Shown here: piece by piece, positions 26,372-34,999 of the stretch
Layout of the letters: every line of letters starts with the position of its first letter
How positions within the stretch are numbered: the stretch's first letter is position 1
Source of the DNA: Algoriphagus sp. TR-M9
GTDB lineage: Bacteria > Bacteroidota > Bacteroidia > Cytophagales > Cyclobacteriaceae
Direction: 5' to 3'
Assembly (NCBI RefSeq): GCF_027594545.1
Contig: NZ_CP115160.1
Span: 1,497,001 to 1,561,000, forward strand
DNA: 64,000 bases
Notes under the pieces: model-generated
What the model saw: the letters and a program-made list of their open reading frames with translations, nothing else
Told to the model about the DNA's origin: nothing
Databases searched by the model: none
Program-made: the position numbers and the translations under genes

Positions 26372-27907
26372 ATGATGATTAAACCGAGCAAAATTTTATC
26401 TCTTTTATTAGCCTGCGGGCTTTTTTCCTGTGCGGAGAAATCTGCTGAAACAGCTGAAAATACTCAGCCCAATGTGCTGGTAATTTATACCGATGATGTG
26501 GGCTATGGCGATGTCTCAGCTTATGGAGGAAAAATCCCTACTCCAAATATTGACCAGCTAGCAGCAGATGGACTGTTATTTACCAATGCCTATGCCACAG
26601 CGGCTACCTGTACACCATCTCGCTATTCTTTGTTGACCGGCGAGTATGCCTGGAGAGCCAAAGGCAGGGGAGTGGCTCCCGGAGATGCTTCGGCTTTGAT
26701 TCGTCCCGGGGTAGAGACTTTGCCGGCTGTGATGCAGCGTGCGGGCTACCGAACGGCAGTAATAGGCAAGTGGCACTTGGGACTAGGAGGAGACAATGGG
26801 CCAGATTGGAACGGGGAATTGAATCCCGGCCCGTTGGAGATCGGCTTTGATTACTCCTTTATTATTCCTGCTACAGGAGATCGGGTTCCCACGGTATTTG
26901 TGGAAGACCATCATGTGGTAGGCTTGGATCCAAATGACCCCATAGAAGTGAATTACCGGGAAAAAGTAGGTGATCGGCCTACAGGGAAGGATCATCCGGA
27001 GCTATTGAAGATGATGTGGTCTCATGGGCATAATCATACTATTGTCAATGGAGTGAGTAGAATCGGCTACATGGCAGGTGGAGAAGCAGCGCTATGGAGA
27101 GATGAGGATTTTGCCCAGACTTTTGTAGACAAAGCTTCTGGTTTTATCCAGGCGGAGTCTGAGAAACCCTTCTTTATGTATTTTTCCACCCACGATATTC
27201 ACGTGCCTAGGATTGCCCATGAGCAATTTCAAGGCGCTACGGACTTTGGTCCTAGGGGAGATGTGATCGTACAGCTGGACTGGCAGGTAGGTGAATTGAT
27301 GAAGCTGCTAAAGGAGCAAGGTCTGGAAGAAAATACCCTGGTCATCTTTTCCAGTGATAATGGCCCCGTGCTAGATGATGGATATGTGGATCAAGCAAGG
27401 GAATTGACAGGAGATCATGCTCAAAATGGAGGTCTGAGTGGAGGAAAATATTCTGCTTTAGAGGCAGGAACTCGCGTGCCTTTTATTGTTAAATGGCCGG
27501 CAAAAGTCCAGGCAAATACAAGCTCCGATGTAATGTTTAGCCAGGTGGATTTGCTGGCTTCCTTTGCGGCAGCTAATCAGGTTTCCTATGATTCCAGTCA
27601 GGCAATTGACAGTGAAAATCACTATGAGACCTTGATAGGAGAGTCAGAGACCGGACGCTATGCACTGGTGCAAGAAGCCTTATTTAGTAATTTGGCTTAT
27701 CTCCGAAGTGATGGGTACAAGTTCATCCCTGGAAATGAAGGACCTGAAATGGTGCCTTGGGGACCAATCATAAGAACCGGTTTTGCCGAGCAGGATCAAC
27801 TCTTCAATATCCAATCGGATCCAAAAGAGACCAAGGAGCTTTCAGCAGATAACCCAGAGATTCTAGCTGAAATGAAAGAAGAGCTTAGAAAGATAGTTGA
27901 ACAATAG
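26372..27907 (+). CDS. S1-family sulfatase lipoprotein
   Basis: The 511-residue enzyme has lipobox LFSC (about Cys19), a metal site TDDVGYGDV and the formylglycine motif CTPSRYSLLTG with Cys80. It also has GKWHLG, HDIHVPR and SSDNGP of the alkaline-phosphatase-like fold. It hydrolyses sulfate esters, here probably from the glycan taken up by the adjacent SusC/D. Cys-type maturation needs an anSME or FGE that is not in this window. The start was chosen at ATG 26372 because the longer reading crosses the terminator hairpin; 26375 is also possible. Confidence 0.93.
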   Translation: MMIKPSKILSLLLACGLFSCAEKSAETAENTQPNVLVIYTDDVGYGDVSAYGGKIPTPNIDQLAADGLLFTNAYATAATCTPSRYSLLTGEYAWRAKGRGVAPGDASALIRPGVETLPAVMQRAGYRTAVIGKWHLGLGGDNGPDWNGELNPGPLEIGFDYSFIIPATGDRVPTVFVEDHHVVGLDPNDPIEVNYREKVGDRPTGKDHPELLKMMWSHGHNHTIVNGVSRIGYMAGGEAALWRDEDFAQTFVDKASGFIQAESEKPFFMYFSTHDIHVPRIAHEQFQGATDFGPRGDVIVQLDWQVGELMKLLKEQGLEENTLVIFSSDNGPVLDDGYVDQARELTGDHAQNGGLSGGKYSALEAGTRVPFIVKWPAKVQANTSSDVMFSQVDLLASFAAANQVSYDSSQAIDSENHYETLIGESETGRYALVQEALFSNLAYLRSDGYKFIPGNEGPEMVPWGPIIRTGFAEQDQLFNIQSDPKETKELSADNPEILAEMKEELRKIVEQ

Positions 27908-27934
27908 AAGGTAAAACTACTTATCTTTTAAATA

Positions 27935-28049
27935 GGCTGTCTCAGAAGGTTTCTAGTTGTCTGCCAGCGTAGAGTCGAAGACCATTTCCTGTAAATCAGG
28001 ATACATTTTGACTTTGCTCCATGCGATAACTTGTGCTTTTGAGACAGCT
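27935..28049. repeat. dispersed repeat family B, copy 1, with terminal inverted repeats
   Basis: The ends GGCTGTCTCAGAA (27935-27947) and TTTTGAGACAGCT (28037-28049) are inverted, with no ORF between. The reverse complement of its right half (CTGTCTCAAAAG...GAGCAAAGTCAAAATG) matches 58711-58769. This looks like a MITE or IS remnant. The long T tract after the right end means it may also end transcription of the sulfatase gene. Confidence 0.65.
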
Positions 28050-28129
28050 TTTTTTTGACAGTCTACTGCAATTCGGTAGACCCACTCAGCGGTCAACCTA
28101 GGAAGAAATCCTTCAGCACAAGGAGTTTA

Positions 28130-29953
28130 TTAGCTTAACTCCGGTGCCAAAACTGTCTCTTTTTCCAGGCTAAAGTGCTCTATTTCTTTTCTCAGGCTAT
28201 TAAACTGACTTTGCATTTTATTCAGCACATCTTCAGAATCAAAAGAGACCTGGTGCATCAGCTCTTGATAATAAGAAATACCTTGCTGGAGGTTTGCCCT
28301 GAATTTTTCCAGGTAAGCTTCTTTTTTAGCGACTTTCTCTGTGATTTTTGCGTCAAACTCTGTCCTGAGATGCTGGGCATACAGCTGAAGTTCCTTCACA
28401 AATACATGTGGCCTTTCCAGGTCTAGTTTCAGCGGTAGCTTACCATAGATATGATCTACCATCTGTTTCAATGAAAAAGTCCCCTTGAAGTAGGCAAGGT
28501 TAGGGCCGGGGCAGATTGTGACAGCATTAAGGTTCCTTCGAGGTACTTCACCCATAGCCAGTATGCCGGGGGCGCTTAGTCCTTCGCATAGGCAATCCTT
28601 GGCTAGCACATCTTCCAGTTCCTCTTTGGCGATCTCACCAAATTCATATTGCTTCACTTTGAGGTTTTGATATTGCCGGGATGCGGTGCAGATAGGCTTA
28701 TCGGTAAACTCCGTATTATTGGAAAGGAACTTCTTGTAACAGGGACTTCCAGGGCGGTCTTTTGCGATTCTTGACTTTCGCTGTTCCTCAGCAGATGAGT
28801 TGCGCAGGTTGTTAAAAGGGACACCAAGTGGTGAGGCCTTGCTCAGGTGAAAGTCAGATTTCCTGGCTTTGAAAAGTCTGCCCAAGGTTTCTTCATCAAC
28901 TGCAGTGGCTTCGGGAACCAAGAGAAATGGGCTTCCCCAGCCTGTACCATCCAATTCATAATATTCACGGATAAAGCTGTCTTCAGCGGCATTTCCCAAA
29001 CCTCCCTGATAGGTAACCTTTAATTTGTTGCAATGAATAACTGTGTATAACCCTTTCTCCTCCAGTGATTTTTGGCAGGTTTCATAAAGTGTTTGGTAAA
29101 GTTCCTGTCTTCGATTTTTAAACTCTTCCAGGATAGGGCCGACCAGTAGTCCATCTGTAGCAAAGGCATGTCCACCGCAATTCAAGCCAGATTCTATCCT
29201 GAATTCAGAAACCCAAATTCCTTTTTTGGCCAGAAATTTCCCCTGTATCATAGCCGATCGGTAATCACTCACTTTGAGAATAATTCCTTTCTGGGTATGT
29301 CCGTTTGCATCAGGGAAAAAAGCCGGGAACTGCTCTATGTAACTGAATAATGCCGGGTTCATGCCTGCCGAGAAGACTACTGAACCTCTTGCCTTACTTT
29401 TTGCAAAGCCCCTGAGTGCTGCTAGGGCATCTGAATAGGTTCTGGGAAGTTCTTTGCCATTTTTGTCATAATTGAGCTTGTCTACCTTGGTCATGATGTT
29501 GACGTCGATAGCTCCCGGCTGCATTAGGGTTTGGAGTTCATGCTTTAGCAGGTCACGGTCTTGACCTGAGGCCTTCAGGTATTTTTGGTACAAAGTAGAA
29601 AGCGCCGAGTTTACGGGCAGTAAATCCAAATATTGCCGGAACTCCCTATTGTTTTCCCATTCTGAATGAACTAGTTTGGAAAACTGCTCCTCTACTAACT
29701 CAGCCATTAAGTCCAAATATGCAGTTATTCTTTTGGCACGAAAGTCTTCTTCCGTTTCTGGAATCGGGGTGAATGCTTTTACGAATTTTCTGGAATAAAT
29801 CCTCCGCATATCTTCCAGCAAATGGTCGTCCATGATGGATACCACGCTCGAAATCCCGAATTTGGCCACTTTCAATGGAGTATCTACTGTATAGCCCAAT
29901 CCCATGACTGGAATATGAAAGGTGTGTGGGGAATATGATAAAGACATAAACAA
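28130..29953 (-). CDS. 607-residue conserved-looking protein of unknown function, Cys-rich C-terminal half
   Basis: I cannot assign a function. The N-terminal part (PVMGLGYTVDTPLKVAKFGISSVVSI) reads like the first strands of a flavin-binding TIM barrel of the nitronate monooxygenase or FMN oxidoreductase kind. GLNCGGHAFATDGLLVGP (about 256-273) and GTGWGSPFLLVPEA (about 336-349) are glycine-rich and look like cofactor loops. Cys405, Cys422, Cys454, Cys456 and Cys481 lie in conserved-looking contexts (GSPCYKKF, PICTAS, KDCLCEG, ICPGP) and could hold an iron-sulfur cluster. A charged helical tail follows (about 500-600). No signal peptide is present. It is a single gene with repeat family B downstream. 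Confidence 0.8.
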   Translation of the reverse strand: MFMSLSYSPHTFHIPVMGLGYTVDTPLKVAKFGISSVVSIMDDHLLEDMRRIYSRKFVKAFTPIPETEEDFRAKRITAYLDLMAELVEEQFSKLVHSEWENNREFRQYLDLLPVNSALSTLYQKYLKASGQDRDLLKHELQTLMQPGAIDVNIMTKVDKLNYDKNGKELPRTYSDALAALRGFAKSKARGSVVFSAGMNPALFSYIEQFPAFFPDANGHTQKGIILKVSDYRSAMIQGKFLAKKGIWVSEFRIESGLNCGGHAFATDGLLVGPILEEFKNRRQELYQTLYETCQKSLEEKGLYTVIHCNKLKVTYQGGLGNAAEDSFIREYYELDGTGWGSPFLLVPEATAVDEETLGRLFKARKSDFHLSKASPLGVPFNNLRNSSAEEQRKSRIAKDRPGSPCYKKFLSNNTEFTDKPICTASRQYQNLKVKQYEFGEIAKEELEDVLAKDCLCEGLSAPGILAMGEVPRRNLNAVTICPGPNLAYFKGTFSLKQMVDHIYGKLPLKLDLERPHVFVKELQLYAQHLRTEFDAKITEKVAKKEAYLEKFRANLQQGISYYQELMHQVSFDSEDVLNKMQSQFNSLRKEIEHFSLEKETVLAPELS

Positions 29954-30247
29954 AGCTTTTGAGTGAATATTGATCCAATAGGCAGGTGCAAACCTATGGA
30001 TTGCCTAAGCGACAAAGACTGGTGAAAAGCAGGAGGGTTCCTGACTAAAGTCAGTTTTGTTGATTTCTGGATGCTCCTTGATGAGTTAAATTTTTCACAA
30101 GCAGGGATGGAAGAGGTATTTAGCGAAAGGTCTAAATCAGCATTTTCTCCTGTACTCAACTGCAGTAAATATTAAGGCTTTCAGAAAAAATATCAATGCC
30201 TTGTAGCGGATAGGGGAACTGATGCGTCTGGGTATAAAATTGTCAGA

Positions 30248-30547
30248 ATGAAGGTGCTTTTTCGGATCTATCTGCTTTTTCTGTTTGCCAGCTATTCCCA
30301 TCAAGCCGGTGAAGAGAATTGTGGGTTTAGTTCTGTAAATCCCAACCAAGGGTCTAATTTTGCGATGGTTGAATTATCAGAGCAAATGGATGTTACCTTG
30401 TTGAACGAGAAAAGACTAAGAATGAAGGGGGACGCTGCTTTGCTTGCTTTTCCGCTTCAAAAGAAAATACCCGAGAACTCAAAAGATTCTGATGAGCGAA
30501 AAGTGGACGTTCTGAAGCCCTACAATAAATCAAAACCCACAGAATAA
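30248..30547 (+). CDS. small exported protein upstream of ECF sigma gene (tentative)
   Basis: The 99-residue ORF starts MKVLFRIYLLFLFASYSHQA, a plausible signal peptide, and ends 10 bp before the sigma gene with the same direction. The body is polar and charged (Lys/Glu-rich end) with one Cys. No family is recognised. The signal peptide and operon-like spacing favour a real gene, but the length leaves room for chance. The region 29954-30247 upstream shows nothing identifiable. Confidence 0.5.
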   Translation: MKVLFRIYLLFLFASYSHQAGEENCGFSSVNPNQGSNFAMVELSEQMDVTLLNEKRLRMKGDAALLAFPLQKKIPENSKDSDERKVDVLKPYNKSKPTE

Positions 30548-30557
30548 AAGGTTTGAA

Positions 30558-31106
30558 TTGAACTGGACAGACGAGGAGTTGATTGCCGGTTGCAAACGGA
30601 AATCAGCCAAATATGAAGAAGTATTCTATAAAAAATATTATGGCTATGTCATGGGGATCAGTCTGTCCTATTCAAAAGATAGAAGCCTGGCAGATGAGAT
30701 TGTAAATGATTCATTTATGAAATTCTTCGGCTCGGTACATAAAGTGGAAGATTTCCAATCTGTCAAATCATGGCTACGAAGAATCACCGTAAACACAGCC
30801 ATTGATTATTTCAGAAAGCAGAGAAAATATCAAAACCAAACAGATATCTCTGAGGAAAGAGAGGTAGGACATGAAGTGCATGCGCTGAATGATCTTGCAT
30901 TTCAAGATATAGTAAACCTGATCAACCAACTGCAGGATGACCACAAAATGGTCTTTAACCTCTATGAGATCGAAGGATACAGTCATAAGGAGATTGCCGA
31001 TAAACTTGGCCTTTCCGAAAGCTCATCCCGAGTCTATCTCACCAGGGCCAAAACCCATTTGAGGCAGTTGGTGTCAAAACATTTGAATGAATATGAAGGA
31101 AGATAA
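30558..31106 (+). CDS. ECF sigma factor (second)
   Basis: The 182-residue protein has region 2 (YEEVFYKKYYGYVMGI, DEIVNDSFMKFFG, SWLRRITVNTAIDYFRKQRK) and region 4 (DDHKMVFNLYEIEGYSHKEIADKLGL, SSSRVYLTRAKTHL). The reading begins at TTG 30558; no ATG is in frame upstream. Its 3' end overlaps by 20 bp the gene for a membrane protein with a cytoplasmic head. That protein is therefore the probable anti-sigma factor. It is not linked to a SusC/D pair. Confidence 0.92.
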   Translation: MNWTDEELIAGCKRKSAKYEEVFYKKYYGYVMGISLSYSKDRSLADEIVNDSFMKFFGSVHKVEDFQSVKSWLRRITVNTAIDYFRKQRKYQNQTDISEEREVGHEVHALNDLAFQDIVNLINQLQDDHKMVFNLYEIEGYSHKEIADKLGLSESSSRVYLTRAKTHLRQLVSKHLNEYEGR

Positions 31107-32460
31107 GCTAGATCAACTCATCGCTGCTTCCCTGAAAAAGAAGTTGGAAGAGGCGGAAGTTCCTTATGAACTTGGCGCTTGGGAAAGTTTTCAGAAAAAG
31201 AGAAAGCTAAAGCAACGCAAAGCCATCGTTTATTGGGTAAGCGGGATTGCTGCTGGACTGGCATTGCTGCTGGCGGTAGGAAACGTGCTGGATTCGGATG
31301 ATTTAAACCAAACAGGTGCATCGCAAGAAATAATAGCGGATCAGGGTCACACTGAACAAAACCCTCCTGTGCCAGCTGATGGTAGTATTGAGCCAGAGCA
31401 AGAAGCTAAGGTAAAATCTCCAGAGAGTTTTAAACCTAGCGAACCTGAAAATACAGCTGATTCAGAACTATTAGCTGCGCAAAAATCCGAAAATCAAGCT
31501 TCTAAAAAAACGGAAAGTAAGCCGGTACCAGAAGTGCCAGCTGCTGTTTTAACTGAAAGGCAACTTGCAAGCAATCCAACTGAACCTCAGCTGCCAGTTA
31601 AGCCCGAAAATCCGCTTAAGCAAGAGGTAATTGCAGAAGGTAATCTTACAGCAGCAATCAATAGTGCTGAGCCGGAAAAGCAGGTAGAAAAGCCTTCGCA
31701 GTCTCTAGCTTTGGCACCAGCTAAAAGTGAAGAGAAAAATATAGCAAAAATAGCCCTCTCTGAGCCCAAGGAGGAAAAAGCTGATTTTCCTGAAATAGAA
31801 AAAGATAAAACCATGGTCAATTTGGGCATGGGAGTTTCTCCGGGCTTTGGTGGCGCACAGGCCAATAACAGTGTTACTTCGGCTTCTACCATAGGCTTGG
31901 GAATGCTGGTGGACATAGATTTGCCGGGTAAACTGGTAGTGGGGTCTGGTCTAGGTCTCAACTACCTGAATCAAGTGAATGAAGTCCAAAGCTCTATACA
32001 GGCGTATGGAAATAGTTATCCCCAAACTGATAAAACCGAAGTGCGACAGATGCAGATTGAAATGCCTGTTTTCGTGCAGTACCCAATCACGAGAAACAAT
32101 TCCATATCGCTTCAGGCTGGGTTTTCAAATTTCTTCGCTTTAAACCAAAAAGCGGATTTGGAATATACGGCAAATGCACCTGTGCCTTCCTTTAATGCAG
32201 ATGCGCTGGGAAGTTCGTCGTTTTCTATTCAAAACAAGGTGGTGCAAGAAAGTAGGGCCCTGGAATCAAAAGACGGTAGATTTTATCCTTTTGCGACGGT
32301 AAATCTCGGCGTGAATCTGAGGGTGCTGGAAACCAAGGGAGCAAGCTATGTGATTATGCCATTCTATAACTATCAAGTCAAACAAATCTCTGGATATGGA
32401 GATACTTATGGCCTGTTTGGTGCCAGTTTCAAGCTGAATTTCGGTGGAGGAGAAAAGTGA
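31087..32460 (+). CDS. probable anti-sigma factor fused to an outer-membrane-type beta-barrel domain
   Basis: The 457-residue protein has three parts. Residues 1-45 are a short cytoplasmic head with VPYELGAWESFQKKRK, like the start of small Bacteroidota anti-sigma domains. One membrane helix lies at about 46-66 (IVYWVSGIAAGLALLLAVG). A low-complexity Pro/Glu/Lys/Ser/Ala linker spans about 70-240. The C-terminal 210 residues are strands alternating hydrophobic and polar (MVNLGMGVSPGFGG, GSGLGLNYLNQV, MPVFVQYPI, FKLNFGGG), like the OMP_b-brl / PorT-type barrel family. The linker is long enough to cross the periplasm. It overlaps the sigma gene by 20 bp. A second ATG lies at 31093. Confidence 0.85.
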   Translation: MNMKEDKLDQLIAASLKKKLEEAEVPYELGAWESFQKKRKLKQRKAIVYWVSGIAAGLALLLAVGNVLDSDDLNQTGASQEIIADQGHTEQNPPVPADGSIEPEQEAKVKSPESFKPSEPENTADSELLAAQKSENQASKKTESKPVPEVPAAVLTERQLASNPTEPQLPVKPENPLKQEVIAEGNLTAAINSAEPEKQVEKPSQSLALAPAKSEEKNIAKIALSEPKEEKADFPEIEKDKTMVNLGMGVSPGFGGAQANNSVTSASTIGLGMLVDIDLPGKLVVGSGLGLNYLNQVNEVQSSIQAYGNSYPQTDKTEVRQMQIEMPVFVQYPITRNNSISLQAGFSNFFALNQKADLEYTANAPVPSFNADALGSSSFSIQNKVVQESRALESKDGRFYPFATVNLGVNLRVLETKGASYVIMPFYNYQVKQISGYGDTYGLFGASFKLNFGGGEK

Positions 32461-32493
32461 TTTTTTCCTCTTGTTCCAATCTATACTAGTAGT

Positions 32494-32522
32494 GACCTGC
32501 TTCTCCGGAAGCAGGTTTTTTT
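32494..32522 (+). terminator. Rho-independent terminator of the second sigma operon
   Basis: The arms CCTGCTTC and GAAGCAGG have a TCCG loop and are followed by seven T. It lies 35 bp after the stop codon of the anti-sigma/barrel gene. Confidence 0.88.
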
Positions 32523-32734
32523 ATGGATAGAAAGTGAGGTGAAATTTCCAAGCAGCAAACCTTTTCAAATTTTAGGGAGAACGCTAGCCTGTGCTATAGA
32601 GAAGGTAGAGGCTGGTTCTGAATGAGGAGGCCGGAATCAAGGCTTTTTCCAATTTACAGGGAACATCTCAAGATTCTAACTTCAAAGGGGGTCCCCTCTG
32701 GCAAATGTTTCGCAACCCCTAGGCTTTTAGTGGC

Positions 32735-33085
32735 CTTTCATTAGCTGATATTGCTGAAGCGAAAGCACCCTATCAGGATGTGTTGGTACTGGACTTAGCG
32801 GAAGGCTAAAGGGAAATTCTTACGCTAGATATCTCAGGGGGAAGGGAAGTAATGATATACCCCAAGGAAGATCATGTTCCCGCAAGTTTTACAGTTCTTA
32901 ATTTTCCTGGTAGGAAATATTGAAAGTCAGTAGAAGAGCTGAAGACCAAAGAGATCAGTTTTGAGTAGTATACAAGTGAAATAGAGCCTGATGAAAAGAG
33001 GATTTGCAGGGCAATTGGAGGGCTGTTGATTGCCTGGCTTAAGGATGCATCCGAAAATATACTAGTAACGATTGAGGTGATATGA
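32735..33085 (+). pseudogene. VOC (glyoxalase/bleomycin-resistance) family pseudogene
   Basis: One reading frame shows [40 protein letters not shown] and LLIAWLKDASENILVTIE (each only partly quoted). These are the order and spacing of a VOC domain protein of about 115 residues. The frame holds TAA, TGA and TAG stops and lacks a normal start, but has no frameshift over 339 bp. It was probably inactivated recently. The stretch 32523-32734 upstream shows no other gene. Confidence 0.82.
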
Positions 33086-33113
33086 GGTTAAAACTCTGCT
33101 TTTGCTGTATAGC

Positions 33114-33147
33114 AAAAAAAATCCCGATCTAAGCAGACCGGGATTTT
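33114..33147 (-). terminator. terminator of the DUF4397 gene
   Basis: The stem AAAATCCCGnTCT and AGAnCGGGATTTT has a 4-nt loop and one mismatch, with a long A tract on the plus strand that is a T tract on the minus strand. It lies 25 bp after the end of the gene at 33172. Confidence 0.75.
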
Positions 33148-33171
33148 CCATTGTGGTATTGAGGTTAGTTA

Positions 33172-33894
33172 TCAATAATTGATATAGTTGGTCAGTAATT
33201 GCAAATCAAGCTTTTTGTCCGCATCGGTGGTTTCTGCATAGCCTTTAAGAATCAGCGTAAATACCCTGTTTCCAAGTAAACTGACATCGTTGGCAGATAC
33301 CAGCACTTCTCCTGACTCAGATAGGACTTCAATGTCGTAAAGATCCTGATCCACATTTTCGAAGCTTGTGTTTCCTTTAAAGCCAGTGGAGGAGAAAAGT
33401 GGTGTTTCGCTTTCATTGAATACCACGGTGACATTTCCTGCATCTGGAGATAAGTTCAAAAATCGGATTTGTGCCTCTGATTCGTTTGGTTCAGCCCAGT
33501 CATCATCTACCAAGAATGCATCCAATTCTTCACCATCCTGAATGATGTACATGGAGTATACCGAATCGACCTTCACAGTAAATTCTTTTTCGAAAAGCGT
33601 AGTCACAGAATATTGCTCAGAAAAGAAAAAGGGTCTTTCACCAGGGAAATAGCTGTTATAGCTCAAGGTTTGAGAATACATCAGCGGGAAATTATTTACG
33701 TCTCTTACATCTGTGGAAATGATCAATCCGGGACTGTCAGGCGCTCCATTGTATATGGAAATGTACCCTGAATCAGGTACCTGAGCGATGTCGTTATCAT
33801 CTAGACAGCTAGTCAATCCGAGGGTTCCACCGAGTAAAGCTAACGTTGCAAAGGTTCTAAGCTTTTTGAATGCAAAGTCTTTTACACTAATCAT
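33172..33894 (-). CDS. DUF4397-domain lipoprotein
   Basis: The 240-residue protein has a lipoprotein signal with lipobox LTSC (Cys30). The body has beta-strand patterns of DUF4397 (SGYISIYNGAPDSPGLII early; AQIRFLNLSPDAGNVTVVFN in the middle; VFTLILKGYAET late). These are immunoglobulin-like domains in surface or periplasmic lipoproteins of unknown ligand. It stands alone. The 288 bp upstream (33895-34182) contain only the hairpin of the next gene. Confidence 0.85.
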   Translation of the reverse strand: MISVKDFAFKKLRTFATLALLGGTLGLTSCLDDNDIAQVPDSGYISIYNGAPDSPGLIISTDVRDVNNFPLMYSQTLSYNSYFPGERPFFFSEQYSVTTLFEKEFTVKVDSVYSMYIIQDGEELDAFLVDDDWAEPNESEAQIRFLNLSPDAGNVTVVFNESETPLFSSTGFKGNTSFENVDQDLYDIEVLSESGEVLVSANDVSLLGNRVFTLILKGYAETTDADKKLDLQLLTNYINY

Positions 33895-34131
33895 ATTTTA
33901 TTTGTTGGTTTAAGTTTAATCTCTTCCGAGACGTAGTGCCTTTAGATTTCGCTACAGATTCCACTCTTTTTTGTGAAATACTATCTTAGATCTCATTCTA
34001 AGTAGGTGTATAAACAACTGATAAAAGCTTAATGGAAGCTCATTGGGATTAAGGAAATTAACTGAGACTGCTTTCTAACCCTTGAAGTTTGAACTTAATT
34101 CAGTAGGATTAAAAAGAATTGACTATAAATG

Positions 34132-34162
34132 TAGAAAGTCCGCAGCTAAGGCGGACTTTCTA
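34132..34162 (-). terminator. terminator of the nitroreductase gene
   Basis: The perfect arms AGAAAGTCCGC and GCGGACTTTCT have an 8-nt loop. On the minus strand the structure lies 20 bp after the stop codon of the gene at 34183. Confidence 0.75.
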
Positions 34163-34182
34163 ATGGTATTCAACCTAAGTTT

Positions 34183-34815
34183 TCACAATTCCACTGCAAA
34201 TTCCTCTTTCGGATTTCTCACTTTTTTCATAGGTAAAAGCCAGTCATTTTCCTCATCTCTATAGCCTATAGGCAGCATAAGCACAGATTTCAAACCAATT
34301 GAACGTAAGTCAAGTAGTTCGTCCAGCTGTTGATTGTTAAACCCTTCCATAGGAGTAGCATCGATTTTTAGTTCTGCAGCTTGAGCTATTGATAAGCCAA
34401 ATCCTATATAGGCTTGTCTAGCTGTATGAACAAAGTTCTCCTCAGGGGTTTGTTTCAGGTAAACCGCTTTCAGCCTATTTGTATAATCATTGAATTTGCC
34501 GCTTGGCAAGCCTCTTTCCTGAGTAGTCAGTTTAAAAATAGAGTCAATTCTTTCTTCTGTGTATTGATCCCAGGCAGCGAAAATTAACACATGTGATGCC
34601 TCTGCTACTATTTGCTGTCCATTGGCAATCGGAACGAGTTTCTCTTTTAACTCAGGGCTACTCACTACGAAAACTCTAAACTGTTGCATTCCTGAGGAAG
34701 TTGGGGCCAATCTTGCAGCCTCCACAATTTTGTCTACATCCTCTTGAGATACCTTTTTGCTAGGATCGTATTTTTTAGTGGCGTATCTCCACTCTAAGTC
34801 TTTTAATAAAGCCAT
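34183..34815 (-). CDS. NAD(P)H-dependent nitroreductase (NfsB/DrgA-like)
   Basis: The 210-residue protein has the nitroreductase fold pattern: RYATKKYDPSKKVS at the FMN phosphate site, EAARLAPTSSGMQQFRVFVV, and ARQAYIGFGLSIAQAAELKIDATPMEGF near the middle. It reduces nitro compounds or quinones with FMN. It lies downstream of a KefC/KefG cluster in the same orientation but 184 bp away with a possible Fnr-like palindrome between. A shared redox-stress role is likely; co-transcription is uncertain. Confidence 0.9.
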   Translation of the reverse strand: MALLKDLEWRYATKKYDPSKKVSQEDVDKIVEAARLAPTSSGMQQFRVFVVSSPELKEKLVPIANGQQIVAEASHVLIFAAWDQYTEERIDSIFKLTTQERGLPSGKFNDYTNRLKAVYLKQTPEENFVHTARQAYIGFGLSIAQAAELKIDATPMEGFNNQQLDELLDLRSIGLKSVLMLPIGYRDEENDWLLPMKKVRNPKEEFAVEL

Positions 34816-34939
34816 GATAATTTAAAATTTTATTGGTTTAGCTGTGATAATGAATTTCCGACATTCACATGATGCTAAAGCCTTATTCGATCCGAAAAGT
34901 TCAGTGTCTGTGTATTTATTGTATAGACATTTAAAAATG

Positions 34940-34953
34940 ATGACCTAGATCAA
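34940..34953. promoter_or_regulatory. Crp/Fnr-like palindrome upstream of nitroreductase (tentative)
   Basis: On the minus strand it reads TTGATCTAGGTCAT, close to the TTGAT-N4-ATCAA type and to the palindromes at 51951 and 52234. It lies 125 bp upstream of the nitroreductase start. One site alone would not be convincing; the similarity between three sites raises the odds. Confidence 0.35.
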
Positions 34954-34999
34954 TTATAGGAGGAAATTTTGAATAGCAAGGGGATGTATTAAAAAGGAC

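Noticed and set aside
27935..28049. Plain Rho-independent terminator for the PUL sulfatase
   Set aside because: The loop would be about 90 nt, and a second related copy exists at 58711, so a mobile repeat is the better reading, although it may still end transcripts.
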